Source: Diacronema lutheri
Lineage: Eukaryota; Haptophyta; Pavlovophyceae; Pavlovales; Pavlovaceae
DNA length: 64,000 nucleotides
Direction of reading: 5' to 3'
Assembly: GCA_019448385.1 (NCBI GenBank)
Contig: JAGTXO010000001.1
Coordinates: forward strand, 2,976,001-3,040,000
The notes under the pieces are model-generated. The model ran no database searches, was not told the origin of the DNA, and saw only the letters and a list, made by a program, of their open reading frames with translations. Both the position numbers and the translations under genes were made by a program. Of this stretch, positions 19,499 to 29,325 are shown one piece after another. How positions within the stretch are numbered: the stretch's first letter is position 1; the number at the start of each line of letters is the position of its first letter.

Positions 19499-20008
19499 CC
19501 AACGCCCCAACAACCCCCCTCCCCCCCCCCTCTGCCCGTCACGGCACGGCAAAGCGCACGAGACGGCGCGCACGCTGCCGGCGCGCTGGCGCCACCGGCT
19601 GAGCGCCGCGGCCGCCTCGCGCGCGCGCTCGCCGCTGCGCGTCAGGACATCCTCGAGGAGCTGGTGGGCGACATATATGACGAGGCTGACGAGTCTGGGT
19701 TGCAAGAAGAGGGGAAGCAAATTGTGCCCGACGGGGACGGGTCGTGGTCTATTGATGGGATGGCGGATTTGGAGGAGACGTGCGAGGCGATCGGCATGTC
19801 GCTCGCCGAGGACGAGCTGCGCGAATTTGGCACGCTCTCCGGGTTCCTCTGCCACCAGGCCGGCGAGATCCCGGAGGCGGAGGACGTGGTCCTCGTCTCC
19901 AAGTTCCGCTTCACCGTCCTCGAGTGCGACGAGCGCAAGATCACGCGCGTGCGCGCGAAGCGCGTGAACATTGACGAACCGGTGGACGGCGAGGGCGAAG
20001 ACTTGTAA
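17453..20008 (+). CDS. CNNM/CorC (DUF21-CBS pair-CorC_HlyC) membrane protein
   Basis: Exons 17453-18629, 18934-19103, 19357-19434 and 19646-20008 give 595 aa. A leader with a long poly-Ala run precedes the DUF21 membrane domain: LRIALWAVLFVSAAGFAAAE, AITTLWPWKIKKII, TTLLIGVTICTVYSTALATL, LITLIFAEILPKTLAV. The CBS pair follows (ETTQVKEVMKPRVDVVGIES, LIQHTKYSRIPVYK, ATIDNIIGVARAQSLLAYV, LHMLIVVDEYGGTAGIVTLE). The end is the CorC/HlyC domain (DILEELVGDIYDEADE ... ITRVRAKRV). This family is linked to Mg2+ or Co2+ transport and sensing; with a plastid-like leader it may act in the plastid envelope. Intron 2 uses a GC donor (AAG|GC). All three introns carry different tandem repeats. Every splice keeps a canonical family block intact, which supports the borders. 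Confidence 0.9.
18709..18923 (+). repeat. Poly-G, poly-C and 39-bp tandem repeats in CNNM intron 1
   Basis: About 22 G (18709-18731), about 13 C (18782-18795), then three near-identical copies of a 39-44 bp unit containing CATGCTGCCGCACACGCCCC. All lie inside intron 1. Confidence 0.85.
19196..19332 (+). repeat. 12-bp tandem repeat in CNNM intron 2
   Basis: About eleven degenerate copies of GCACTGCGTAAC. They lie inside intron 2. Confidence 0.85.
19438..19497 (+). repeat. (TGC)20 trinucleotide repeat in CNNM intron 3
   Basis: A pure TGC/CTG run of about 20 units starts right after the GTATGC donor and ends in a C-rich tract. Pure CTG runs are prone to length change. Confidence 0.92.
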
Positions 20009-20124
20009 CGCGGATACATATACTAACGACGCTTCCGACGGGTCAACAGATGGGTACGCAGGGGGGGTGGGGGATGGGGGAATCTGGCCAAAATATTGGC
20101 CACGCAGCGCTCGCGGTGTCAGAT

Positions 20125-21902
20125 CTACGTGGCCGCGCCCTTGGAGAGCGGCGCGGCGGTACCGGCGCGCAAGGGCGCGTCGGCGAGCAGCGCGGCGACG
20201 CCGTCGGCGCCGGCGTGGGCGTCGGCCGCCTCGCCACCGCCGCCGCCATCGCGACTGCGCGCGTAGATCGAATCAATCGCGCGGCGCAGGTCGTCGGGCA
20301 GGGGCGCTTCAAAGGCGAGGGCGCGCTGGGTGAAGGGGTGCTCGAAGGCGAGGCGGTGCGCGTGCAGCAGTGGGCGGCGGACGCCGAGGCCCTTGAGCGC
20401 CGCCTGGTTCCACTGCTTGGAGCCGTACTCGTCGTCGCCAACGAGCGGCAGGCCGTGCGCGCGCATGTGCACGCGAATCTGGTGCGTGCGCCCTGTGAAG
20501 ATGTCGACGCGCACGAGCGAGAAGCGACCGTCGTAGCACAGCCGGCGCACGACCGAGCGCGCGCTCCGCCCGCCGTCCGCCTCCGCCACGACGGTCATGC
20601 GCAGCCTGTTGGCCTTGTCGCGGCCGATGGGGTGCGTGATCTCGATGGGGTCGGCGCCAGGGTCGCCCACGCACACCGCCAGGTACGACTTGCGCACCTG
20701 CCTCAGCCGGAAGAGGGACGAGAGCGCGCGCTGCGACTCGGCGCTCTTCGCAAACGCGATCGCGCCCGTCGTTCCCTTGTCCAGCCGGTGCACGACCGTT
20801 GAAGTGGGCGCGCGCAGCGCATCGGGCTCGTCGGACTCGTCGGACTCGTCGGACGGCGGCGCGCCGCCGCTCGCCTCCGCCGCGCCCGCCGCGCCGTGCC
20901 CGTTGCCGAGCAGGTGGAAGAGCACGCCGTTGACGAGCGTGCCCTCCCAGTGGCCGGGCGCGGGGTGGACAACGACGCCCGCCGCCTTGTTGAGCACGAG
21001 CAAGTGCGCGTCCTCGTACAGGATGTCAAGGGGCATGCGCTCGGGGCGCGCCTCCATCTCCGCCGTCGGCGTGAACTGCACGCTCACCACCGCGCCCACG
21101 CGCAGCCTGTCGCCCTTGGCGGCGCGCATGCCGTCCATTGTGACGAGGCCCTGCGCGCAGAGCGACGCAAAATAGGTACGCGATTGCAGCTCGAAACGGC
21201 CAACGAGCAGCCGGTCGAGGCGAAGGTCGGCCTCGTCGGGCAGCACCGTCAGCTCGGCGATCTCCATCGGATCGCCCGCCGCCTCCGCGTCGCCGTCGGC
21301 CTCGTCGGCGCCGGCCGGCGCGCGCGCGGCGGCCGCTGCGGCCGTGGCGGCACCCGCGCGGCTCGCGGCCGCCGCGCCCTTGGCGCGTGCGCGCGCGCTG
21401 AGGCGCGTGGCGGCGGCGAGCGGGCTGCTCGGTGCGGGTACGATCCCCACCGCCTTCTCCGCGAGCAGCAGCGTCACGCCCGCGCGCACCGCCGCCCAGC
21501 TCTTGCGCGGCACGCCCGCGCTCACGAGCTGCTCGTCGCTCAGCGCGCCAACCTCGTGCAGCGTCGTGGCGCCTGAGCCCATCTGCGGCGCGGCAGCGGT
21601 GGCGCGCGAGGGGGCAGGCGATCAGTTGCAAAGCGCGCGCGCGCGCACGAATGTGCGGCACGCGCTCTGTCGCCGGCGCCGCGTGGCGCGCGCACCAGCG
21701 CGGCGACGGCCGCGTCAGGCAGCGCGAGCGAACGGAGCTGCTTCTCGAGCGAGCGGGCGGAGCGCGAGAACGGGGAGACCACGGAGACGTGCGCGCATGC
21801 CACGTGTGCGCGCACGCACGCCGCGCGCGCCGCACACGCCGGCGGCGCGCGAGCCGTTGCGGCCGGGTGCGCGAGCGCGACGAGGAGGATGGCCGTCCTC
21901 AT
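20125..21902 (-). CDS. RluD/RluA-type pseudouridine synthase
   Basis: Two exons (21902-21696, 21582-20125) give 554 aa. The enzyme isomerises uridine to pseudouridine in rRNA or tRNA. The N-terminal leader MRTAILLVALAHPAATARAP could be a signal/transit sequence. It is followed by a short helical module spanning the splice (LEKQLRSLALPDAAVAAL / MGSGATTLHEVGALSDEQLV) that looks SAM- or HhH-like. An S4-like domain follows (DLRLDRLLVGRFELQSRTYF, GLVTMDGMRAAKGDRLRVG). The catalytic domain has VLNKAAGVVVHPAPGHWEGT, VVHRLDKGTTGAIAFAKSAE (catalytic Asp in HRLDK) and FTGRTHQIRVHMRAHGLPLVGDDEYG. Inserts between blocks are Gly/Ser/Glu-rich. An organelle location is likely but not proven. A GTG 39 bases upstream also keeps the frame. 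Confidence 0.88.
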
Positions 21903-22002
21903 CGCCTCGTCGCCGCCGGCCTGGAAGTTCTCTTCGCGCACAAAAGCGTCCGGGCTGTCACAAAGAAGTAAGTACTAATTATAAGTCTTACTATTCATAA
22001 GC
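21903..22002. promoter_or_regulatory. AT-rich divergent spacer (RluD-like / MED11)
   Basis: 100 bp between divergent ATGs. The stretch 21964-22000 (AAGTAAGTACTAATTATAAG and on) is the most AT-rich promoter-like patch near any gene here and includes ATTATAAG, a TATA-like sequence about 23 bp before the MED11 ATG. Confidence 0.45.
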
Positions 22003-22386
22003 ATGGCGGCGCTGGAAAGGTTGAGCGGCGCGAACGCGGACATCGCCGCCGCGGTCGAGCACGCAGCGGAGGCGATCGAGGTGCTGAGCACGAGCGACGC
22101 GCGGAAGATCGCCGTCTTCACGCGCCATGCTGACGGCTTCTTCCAGCGGCTCGGCGCCGCGCGCGACGAGATCTGCGCGCATGCGCACCTCATGGACGAG
22201 TTTGCATTTGGCGACGGCGCGGCAGACGGCTCGCAAGGCCTGCTCGCGTACCGGACGCGGCTTAACCCGGCCCGGCAGCGCCTGCACCTTGCAAACCTCG
22301 TCGCCGCTTCCGCCTCGGAGGCGCTGGCTGCGTGCGTCGGGCAGCCGGCCGAAGCGCCGGCGAGCGAGCCGATGGACAAGGAATGA
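22003..22386 (+). CDS. MED11: Probable Mediator complex subunit 11
   Basis: Single exon, 127 aa, close to the usual 115-135 aa of Med11. The helix-rich pattern fits: LERLSGANADIAAAVEHAAE, AIEVLSTSDARKIAVFTRHA, FFQRLGAARDEICAHAHLMD, then DGSQGLLAYRTRLNPARQRL and LHLANLVAASASEALA. This tracks human MED11 in order and spacing, including the Y-x-x-R ... A-x-x-RL segment near the end. Med11 pairs with Med22 in the head module of Mediator and binds TFIIH/Pol II. Identity is low, as is normal for this subunit, so a profile search is needed to be sure. An unrelated helical bundle is the alternative. Confidence 0.55.
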   Translation: MAALERLSGANADIAAAVEHAAEAIEVLSTSDARKIAVFTRHADGFFQRLGAARDEICAHAHLMDEFAFGDGAADGSQGLLAYRTRLNPARQRLHLANLVAASASEALAACVGQPAEAPASEPMDKE

Positions 22387-22469
22387 GCCGTTGGCGCGCG
22401 GCATGGCGAGCCCAGCCGATGGCGCATATTCTGTCGCGGCTAGTCCCGTTGGCCCGGCGCGTCACAGAC

Positions 22470-25400
22470 TCACAGTTGCTTGCCTCGGCCGGCCGTGGGC
22501 AGCACAGAGCTGAGCACCTCGCGGATTGAGCTCAGCCGGACCTCCAAGCTCCTCGTGGAGCCGCCGCCCGCGCCGCCGAGCGCACCTGCGCCGAGTGGCT
22601 GCGTCGCGGTCCCCACCTCGACCGCTCCGAGCAGCGCAGTCGCCTTGGCCGCCTCGCGCTGCGCACCAAACTGGGCGATCGCTGCGCTCAGACGGCGGCG
22701 CAGACCGACGGGTGAGACGCCCATCTCGCGCAGGTCGTCGTACGTAAGCGAGCCGAGAACGTCAAAGTGGATCTCGTGCGCGCTCAGCTGCGCGGCCGCC
22801 CCCGAGCAGCCGACTGACTCGAGCCAAGCTGGCAATGGCCGCAAACGGGGGGGGGGGGGGGGGGGGGGGGGGGGGCGGGGGGGTGGGCGCACGGGACGGC
22901 CACGCGCGCGGCCGTCCCATGCGGCGGGCAAACCGACGGCCGCACGCGCGCGCGCTGCGGCTGGTGGCCGTGCGCGCACCGGCCACGTTGTGACAATCGG
23001 GCGGCACGTAGAGCGCGTCGCGCGTCGCGCTCGCCGCGAGCACATCCGCGCGCATCGTGCACGCGAGCGCACGCGCGCGGCGCGCGTCCGCCGGCCTGTC
23101 GAGCATCTTGAGGCCGCGCATCGCCTGCTCGTCGAGCTGCTGCAGGTCGAGGCCGCTCGTATACCCGCGCTCCTGTGCCACCTCGCAAAAGTCACCGAGG
23201 CCCCAAAGGAGCAACGCGCGCCCTGCCTCCGTGCCGTTTGCCGCCTCGCGGATCCGGTCAGCCGGCCGCTGCTGTTTAAAACGGCCAACCGCGCGCTGCA
23301 GGTCCGCGAGCGTGAGCGTGACGAGCTCGTCGCCGCGCACACCGACGCCGATCCGCGCGTTCAGCTCGTCCGACGCCCACTGGAAGAGGCTGGGCGCCGA
23401 GCGGCGCGCGGGAAGCGCGTCACGCGCGCGCGACAACGAGCGTGGGCGCGTGGGCGCGCGAGCGGTGCGGCGTCGACGGCGGGCGCGGGCTGGCGGAAGC
23501 GGTGGGTGGTCGTGCGGGCGGTGGAAGCGGTGGGTGGTCGTGCGGGCGGTGGAAGCGGTGGGTGGTCGCGCGGGCGGTGGAAGCGGTGGGTGGTCGTGCG
23601 GGCGGTGGAAGCGGTGGGTGGTCGTGCGGGCGGTGGAAGCGGTGGGTGGTCGTGCGGGCGGTGGAAGCGGTGGGTGGTCGTGCGGGCGGTGGAAGCGGTG
23701 GGTGGTCGTGCGGGCGGTGGAAGCGGTGGGTGGTCGTGCGGGCGGTGGAAGCGGTGGGTGGTCGTGCGGGCGGTGGAAGCGGTGGGTGGTCGTGCGGGCG
23801 GTGGAAGCGGTGGGTGGTCGTGCGGGCGGTGGAAGCGGTGGGTGGTCGTGCGGGCGGTGGAAGCGGTGGGTGGTCGTGCGGGCGGTGGAAGCGGTGGGTT
23901 GTCGTGCGGGCGGTGGAAGCGGTGGGTGGTCGTGCGGCGGTGGAAGCGGTGGGTGGTCGTGCGGGCGGTGGAAGCGGTGGGTGCTTGTGTGGGCGGTGGA
24001 AGGGGTGGGTTGTCGTGCGGGCGGCGGAAGCGGTGGGTGGTCGTGCGGGCGGTGGAAGCGGTGGGTGGTCGTGCGGGCGGTGGAAGCGGTGGGTTGTCGT
24101 GCGGGCGGTGGAAGCGGTGGGTGGTCGTGCGGGCGGTGGAAGCGGTGGGTGGTCGTGCGGGCGGTGGAAGCGGTGGGTGGTTGTGTGGGCGGTGGAAGGG
24201 GTGGGTTGTCGTGCGGGCGGCGGAAGCGGTGGGTGGTCGTGCGGGCGGCGGAAGCGGCCGCACTTGTCGACGAGGCGGCCGTTGTAACGCGAGCGCAGCG
24301 CGGCGGTCGTGCCCTCCTCTATGAGCGCGGCGCACGCTGCGCGCGCATCGGCCGAGAGCTTCCATCCCGCCGCCTTGAGCTTGATGTGCAGGATCGTGTC
24401 CAGCTCCGTGACGGCGTAGTCATCAAAATGGAAGCGGTATTTGACACGGCTCTCCAGTCCGGGGTTGTACGCGAGAAACTGCTCCATCTCAGCGCGGTAG
24501 CCGGCGAAGATGAAGGTGATCGAGCGAGGTCCAAACTCGTTCATCACCTACTCGCGCGCGCGCGCGGACAAGGCGCGCAGGGCGCGCAGGGCGCGCAGCG
24601 GTCGTGCGCGCGCTCGCGCGGCGTGCCGTGCGGCATGCCGCGCCGCGCGCCGCGCACGCCTTCATCATCTCGTCGATGGCCTCGCCGCTAAAGTCGGCTT
24701 GGCCGCGCTGGAGCATCTGTGTCAGCTGGTATGCCTCGTCGACGAAGAGCACGCCGCCGCGCGCCTCCTTGAGCTTTCGCGCCGTCTTGGTCGCCGTTTG
24801 GTTGACGAAACCGGCGACAAGGTCGCCCTTCTGCACCTCGACGACGTGGTCCTTGGATGCGACGCCGAGCCGCTTGTACAGCCGCGCGACGAGGCGCGCG
24901 ATCGATGTCTTGCCCGTGCCCGGGTTGCCCGTCATCAGGCAGTGCCGACTGCAGCGCACGCGGCGCCGCGCGCGCCTCGGCGCGCGTGGCCGCGCGCGTC
25001 GGCCGGCGGACGCGCGCGCGCTCGGCGCGCGCGTGCGCGCACATGGGCGCGAGGACGGTCTGGCCCTCGGAGCGGCGGACGATGTCAAGCGCGAGCTGCT
25101 TGCATAGCTTGCGCATCTGCGCCTTGACCGCCTCCATGCCCACGAGCTGCGCGAGCTCGGTGTCCATCTCGCGCTCGGCTTTGAGCAGCTCGTCCTTGGT
25201 GAGCGGTGGGCGCTCCTCGAGGTCGGCGTCGTCATCCTCATCGTCGGTGAGCGCACCGCGGCCGTTGCCACCGCCTGCGCGCACCGCCTTGGCCTGTCCA
25301 TCGCCGCTGCGATGGGCGACCTGCTTCTTCAAGTACTCGGCGCGCTCGACGTACTCAATGCACTTGGCGCGGATCGTCTCCTTGACCGACTCGGCCCTCT

Positions 25401-25539
25401 CATACTTGATCGCAATCTGGAAGGTCTCGATCGCCTGCACGTACTTTGCAAGCGCCAGCTCGAACTGCTGCGTGTTGTCGGCAGCGACCGCCTCATTGGC
25501 GAGGCCGATCGCCCGCTCACGCAGGTCGATGCTCCCCAT
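22470..25539 (-). CDS. MIT domain - CbbX/SpoVK-type AAA ATPase - SAM domain protein
   Basis: Five exons (25539-25043, 24948-24660, 24547-24264, 23389-22980, 22828-22470) give 612 aa. Residues 4-75 are an MIT domain (ERAIGLANEAVAADNTQQFE, ALAKYVQAIETFQIAIKYE, YVERAEYLKK) as in VPS4. An acidic linker and LLKAEREMDTELAQLVGMEA lead into an AAA domain of the CbbX/CfxQ/SpoVK group: Walker A GNPGTGKT (173-180), GDLVAGFVNQTATKT, Walker B GVLFVDEAYQ (Asp236-Glu237), ITFIFAGYRAEMEQFL and YNGRLVDNLFQWASDEL. Residues about 493-560 are a SAM domain (WLESVGCSGAAAQLSAHEIH, FDVLGSLTYDDLREMGVSPV). MIT domains dock on ESCRT-III tails; SAM domains polymerise. Intron 2 has a GC donor, and intron 3 is almost wholly a 28-bp minisatellite. 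All junctions restore family blocks in phase. Confidence 0.85.
22848..22876 (+). repeat. Poly-G tract in intron 4 of the MIT-AAA-SAM gene
   Basis: About 28 G with one C follow each other (poly-C on the sense strand of the gene), directly upstream of the SAM exon. On the gene's strand it lies next to the splice acceptor and may act as a pyrimidine tract. Confidence 0.85.
23487..24262. repeat. 28-bp minisatellite filling intron 3 of the MIT-AAA-SAM gene
   Basis: About 27-28 copies of a 28-bp unit (plus strand GTGGAAGCGGTGGGTGGTCG followed by TGCGGGCG). Most copies are identical; the right third carries variants. Because 28 is not a multiple of 3, long spurious ORFs appear in all frames. The array reaches within a few bases of exon 3. 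Confidence 0.95.
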
Positions 25540-25588
25540 CCCTTCGAGCCGAACGGCGCTTTGTAAATTCCGCGCGCGCGCGCACATC
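25540..25588. promoter_or_regulatory. 49-bp head-to-head spacer (MIT-AAA-SAM / coiled-coil)
   Basis: 49 bp between divergent ATGs; TTTGTAAATT (25560-25569) is the only AT-rich patch. Confidence 0.4.
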
Positions 25589-26672
25589 ATGAGCGCCGTC
25601 GACGAGGGGGTGCACGTGGAGCCTGCGGACGAGGAGACGCCGCTGGCGCAGGGCCTGGAGAACGCCGAGGCGGTTGCGGTCGCCGCGCTCGACTCGCCCA
25701 TGCTCGCGCCGTTCGTCGGCGAGGCCGCGCCGCCCGTCGTGCCCGGCGCCGTGCGCGACCTCGTGCCCACGCAGCTCGCGCTCCTGGCGACGCCGCGCGA
25801 CGCGCTCGATTCGGAGGCGGGCGGCGGGCACAAGGGGGCGCAGGGGGCCGACCCGGATTCGGAGCTCGCGGGCCTGCGCGTCAAATTCGCCACCGCGCTC
25901 TGCGAGCGCGACGCGTCTCGCGCGCGCGAGCGCGACCTCGCGAGCCGCGTCGCGTCGCTCGAGCGCGAGCTGCGCGCGGAGCGCACCAAGTCGACGCAGG
26001 CGGAGCGGCAGCTGCAGACGATCAAGGTGGGTGGGTGGTTGGGTGGGTCGAGGGGGGCCGCCCGGCCTGCGCGCGAAAACACGCGCGACTCATCCGTGCG
26101 CGCACGCTGCTGCCCTCGCGCGGCGCGCGGCGCCCGGCGCGCAGGCGAGCAACGCGCAGCTGATGCGGTTGCGGCAGAGCGAGCAGACGCCCACGGCGCA
26201 GGCGTTGGCACGCGCCTCGCCGCGGCGAGGGCAGGCCGCGTTCCCGGCCCAGCCGCAGCCGCTGCCGCAGCGTGGCATGCGCGGCGGCAGCGACGGTGCG
26301 TCCGGTGCCTCCGGAGCGTCCGGCGCGTCCGGTGCGCCGGCGCAGTGTGCGCCAACGAAGGCGCAGGCACAGCACGCGCACAGGGGGGGCAACGCGCGGC
26401 AGCAGGCGCCGCTCGCGCAGACCGCGCAGGGCAGACGAGGCGACGGCGGCGCGGGTTCCGACGCGCGTCGGCCGCAACCGCCGCCGGCCGCGCCGCCGGC
26501 CATCGCGCAGCCCACCGACCCGACCGCCGCGGTACGCTCCGAGCTGCGGCAGGCGCTCGTCGACGCTGACGTGCAGCGGCTGCAGATGGCCGTCGAGCGC
26601 GCCGACGCGCTCGGCCTGCTGGTCGAGGCGGCGCACGCGCGCAAGAAGCTCGACGGCATCCTCGCGCGCTGA
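25589..26672 (+). CDS. Coiled-coil / low-complexity protein, unknown
   Basis: Exons 25589-26026 and 26145-26672 give 321 aa. No known domain is recognised. The N-terminal half is acidic, then residues 90-146 (LRVKFATALCERDASRARER ... RKTKSTQAERQLQTIK-type heptads) form a probable coiled coil cut by the intron. The second exon begins ASNAQLMRLRQSEQTPTAQA, a disordered Pro/Gln/Gly region with an SGAS repeat, and closes with a predicted helix, VRSELRQALVDADVQRLQMA and AHARKKLDGILAR, which is the most conserved-looking part. It shares a very short divergent promoter with the MIT-AAA-SAM gene, which hints at co-expression only. Intron GT-AG, phase 0. Confidence 0.6.
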
Positions 26673-26985
26673 GCAGAGCGCGGCCGTGTCGGCGTAGCCG
26701 CGCGCCGAGCGATCGCGACACGGGTGCGACGGCGCTGCGATGGTCGAAGCGATGGGTGCGCGTGGGACGTAGCAGACGCAAGTTCGAATTGCCTGTGCTC
26801 GGGCTGGGCGTGCTGCCGGCGAGACTCCGAGTGCAAATCAAGCGCCCTCAATCTGAGTCTGTTCAACTGGCGGGATCACCCGACACCCCGCGCCGCGACC
26901 ACCCGGCGACGAGCGTGCGTACTGCGCACACAGCGTCGCATTCGAAGCGTGCCACGTTCATTCGGTGCGCTCGCTTCACATCCCG
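26673..26985. other. Convergent intergenic region
   Basis: 313 bp between two 3' ends. I see no gene, repeat or RNA here. Confidence 0.5.
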
Positions 26986-28107
26986 CTAGGCGATCTCAAA
27001 GTCGGAGATCTGTGTCTCCTGCCCGACGTCGGCAAAGTCGCCCGCAAAGCGCGACATGCGGAACGCGCCCCAACTGATCGGCCGGTACTTGGCCGGCCGA
27101 TCGGGCGTGACGGTGCTCGGGATCGGCGCGTACTCCGTTTCGTAGCTCGGATTGAGGAAGTATGGCGCCGAGTAACGTTCGAGCGTGCGTTGGGCAATCA
27201 CGCGGTGCAGCGGTGCGCGGTAGAGGCCATTCGACCAGACCTGCATCACGTCGCCCGTGTTGATCACAAAGGTGCCGGGCACGGGTGGCACGTCGAACCA
27301 CTCGCCATCGAGCTCCACCTGCAGCGAGCGCACCTCGCTCTGTGTGAGCACCGTGAGTGCGCCCGCATCTGTGTGCGGCGAGATGCAGCGGTGCGCGTTC
27401 GGCTCGGGGCACGGCGGGTAGTAGTTGAGGCGGAGGTAGGATGAGTGGCGCGCAAACTCGCGGTCAAAGTGGTCTGGCGGCATGCCCAGCCCCTGCGCCA
27501 TCGCGCGCGCGAGCACCATCGCAACGTCGTGCGCGGCGGCAAAGTAGGCGCGGCAAGTCGGCTCGAAGAGCGGCAGGCCGTGCGCGCCGCTCGGCCACTG
27601 GTTGAAGCCGTCAAGGCCGACGCCGTCGAGATGGCCGTCCTGCGCGCCCAGGTCGAAGCCCTCCTTCCAGTCGCGCTTGTTTTTCGTCAGCTCGTCGTCG
27701 TACCAGCCCTTTGAGTTTGTGCGCCCGCGCTTGAGCGCGCGCTTCAGTTCGGCGGGCAGCGCAAAGAAGGCGGCCTGCTGCGCCTCGAAGCGCGCGAGCA
27801 GCTCGGGCGCGACGCCGTGGCCACGCACGTAAAAGAAGCCCCACTTCGAGCACGCGTCGCGGATCTGCGCGACCGTTGCGCCGTCGAGCGGCTCGGCCGG
27901 CGTGTGCGCGCGCGCCGCGAGCGGCGAGATGTCGATCACGGGCGGCGCCTCGGCGGGCGCGCACGACGGCGGCGTGGCGGCGGCGGCAGTGGGTGCGCCT
28001 ACCCGTGCCGCGGGCGCGGACGGCCGGTTCGGCGCCGCGAGCGCGCGCGCGCCGTGCGCGAGCAGCGCGACGAGCACCAACCGCGCCGGCAGACGTCCGG
28101 CGGACAT
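26986..28107 (-). CDS. 2OG-Fe(II) dioxygenase, isopenicillin N synthase-like
   Basis: Single exon, 373 aa. It starts with a hydrophobic leader (MSAGRLPARLVLVALLAHGA) that suggests entry to the ER or plastid. The DIOX_N part is PPVIDISPLAAR, RDACSKWGFFYVRGHGVAPE and FFALPAELKRALKR. The catalytic double-stranded beta helix gives SYLRLNYYPPCPEPN, HTDAGALTVLTQS (Fe-binding H-x-D), FVINTGDVMQVWSNGLYRAP, LHRVI (second His) and RYSAPYFLNP (Arg-x-Ser for 2-oxoglutarate). The group includes gibberellin, flavonoid and ACC oxidases and IPNS; the substrate here is unknown. All metal and cosubstrate ligands are present. The start faces the next coiled-coil gene at 62 bp. Confidence 0.9.
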   Translation of the reverse strand: MSAGRLPARLVLVALLAHGARALAAPNRPSAPAARVGAPTAAAATPPSCAPAEAPPVIDISPLAARAHTPAEPLDGATVAQIRDACSKWGFFYVRGHGVAPELLARFEAQQAAFFALPAELKRALKRGRTNSKGWYDDELTKNKRDWKEGFDLGAQDGHLDGVGLDGFNQWPSGAHGLPLFEPTCRAYFAAAHDVAMVLARAMAQGLGMPPDHFDREFARHSSYLRLNYYPPCPEPNAHRCISPHTDAGALTVLTQSEVRSLQVELDGEWFDVPPVPGTFVINTGDVMQVWSNGLYRAPLHRVIAQRTLERYSAPYFLNPSYETEYAPIPSTVTPDRPAKYRPISWGAFRMSRFAGDFADVGQETQISDFEIA

Positions 28108-28169
28108 TCTGGGGTTGTGGGAAGTCCGAAGTCGTGTCGTGACGGCCCACATCATCGCGCCGCGAAGGC
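28108..28169. promoter_or_regulatory. 62-bp head-to-head spacer (2OG oxygenase / coiled-coil)
   Basis: 62 bp between divergent ATGs. No clear core element. Confidence 0.4.
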
Positions 28170-29294
28170 ATGGCGTCAGACGACCCGGCGGCGACCGACT
28201 TCTCTGCGGAGGTCGTGGCGCCCGCGCCTCCACCCGCGCCGCTCGACCCGGCGGCCGCGCTGTTTGAGCTCGATCCCAAGCCTGCCGTCGCCGCCGCCGA
28301 CGCGCCGACCGATCTTCCCGTCGTGCCGGCGGAGCGCGCGTTGGCCGCACCGCTCGAGCCCACGGCGGATGCGCCGCTCGCGGGCGCTCTCAGCTTTGGC
28401 GCTGAGCCGGCCGCCGGGCCGGCCGCCGAGCCGGCCGCCGAGCCGACCGCCGAGCCGATCGCCGAGCTTACCGCCGAGCCGACCGCCGAGCTTACCGCCG
28501 AGTTGCCGACCACACTGCCCTTCGATCTGACCGCCGAGCCGCCGACCGCGCCACCCGCCGACGTCGTCCCCGACGTCGTCCCCGCCGCCGCTGCCGAGCC
28601 GGCGGACACATCGACGGTTGACGAGCTCCGCGCGGTGGTGGACGAGCTGCGCGCGCAGCTCAAGGTGGCGCACGTGCGGAGCGAGGCCGAGCTGCAGGAC
28701 ACGCGCGCGCAAGTCGCCACCGCCGCCGCTGACGCCGAGCACCTCGAGACAGAGCACCGCCGTTTGCTCTCAGCGATTGAGGTCGCAGAGGCGCGCACCG
28801 CCGCCGCTGAGGCCGACGCAACGGACGCGGCAGAGCTCGCCGAGCTGCGCGCGCGGGCCGAGGAGGGTCGCGAGGCGGTCAAGGCACTCGCCGCGCTCCG
28901 CACCGAGCTCGACGCGGCCAAGGCCGCCGCCGGTGAGGCGATGGCGTCCGCGACCGAGCGCGTGCGTGCTGAGCTCTCCGTCGAGCTGAGCGAGCTGCGC
29001 GCCGTTGCGGAGCAGGCGCGCGCCGAGTGCGCGGCGGCGCACGCGGAGCTGGCCGAGCTGCGCGTTGTGGTCGGCGCCGAGCGCGCCGCCGCGCACGAGG
29101 CGCGCGCCGCCGCCGACGCGGCACGCGCAGCGGCCGATGAGCTGCGCGCCGCCCCGGACGGTGGCGCGGCGGGCGCGGCCGCGCAACGCGACGCGGCGAC
29201 CGCGCTCGAGGCGGAGCTGGCCTCGGCGCGGCGCGCGCTCGACGAGTCGCGCGCGCAGGCCGCCGCCGAGGCCAAGGCCGTCGCGCTCGCCGCC

Positions 29295-29325
<31 letters not shown>

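Noticed and set aside
19435-19530. Poly-Cys peptide from the TGC run
   Set aside because: The run starts directly after a GT donor and the family blocks on both sides join without it.
23057-24691. Long open frames in all phases over 23.4-24.3 kb encoding Gly/Trp/Arg or Pro/His/Thr repeats
   Set aside because: They are translations of the 28-bp minisatellite, whose period is not a multiple of three; flanking AAA exons splice in phase across it.
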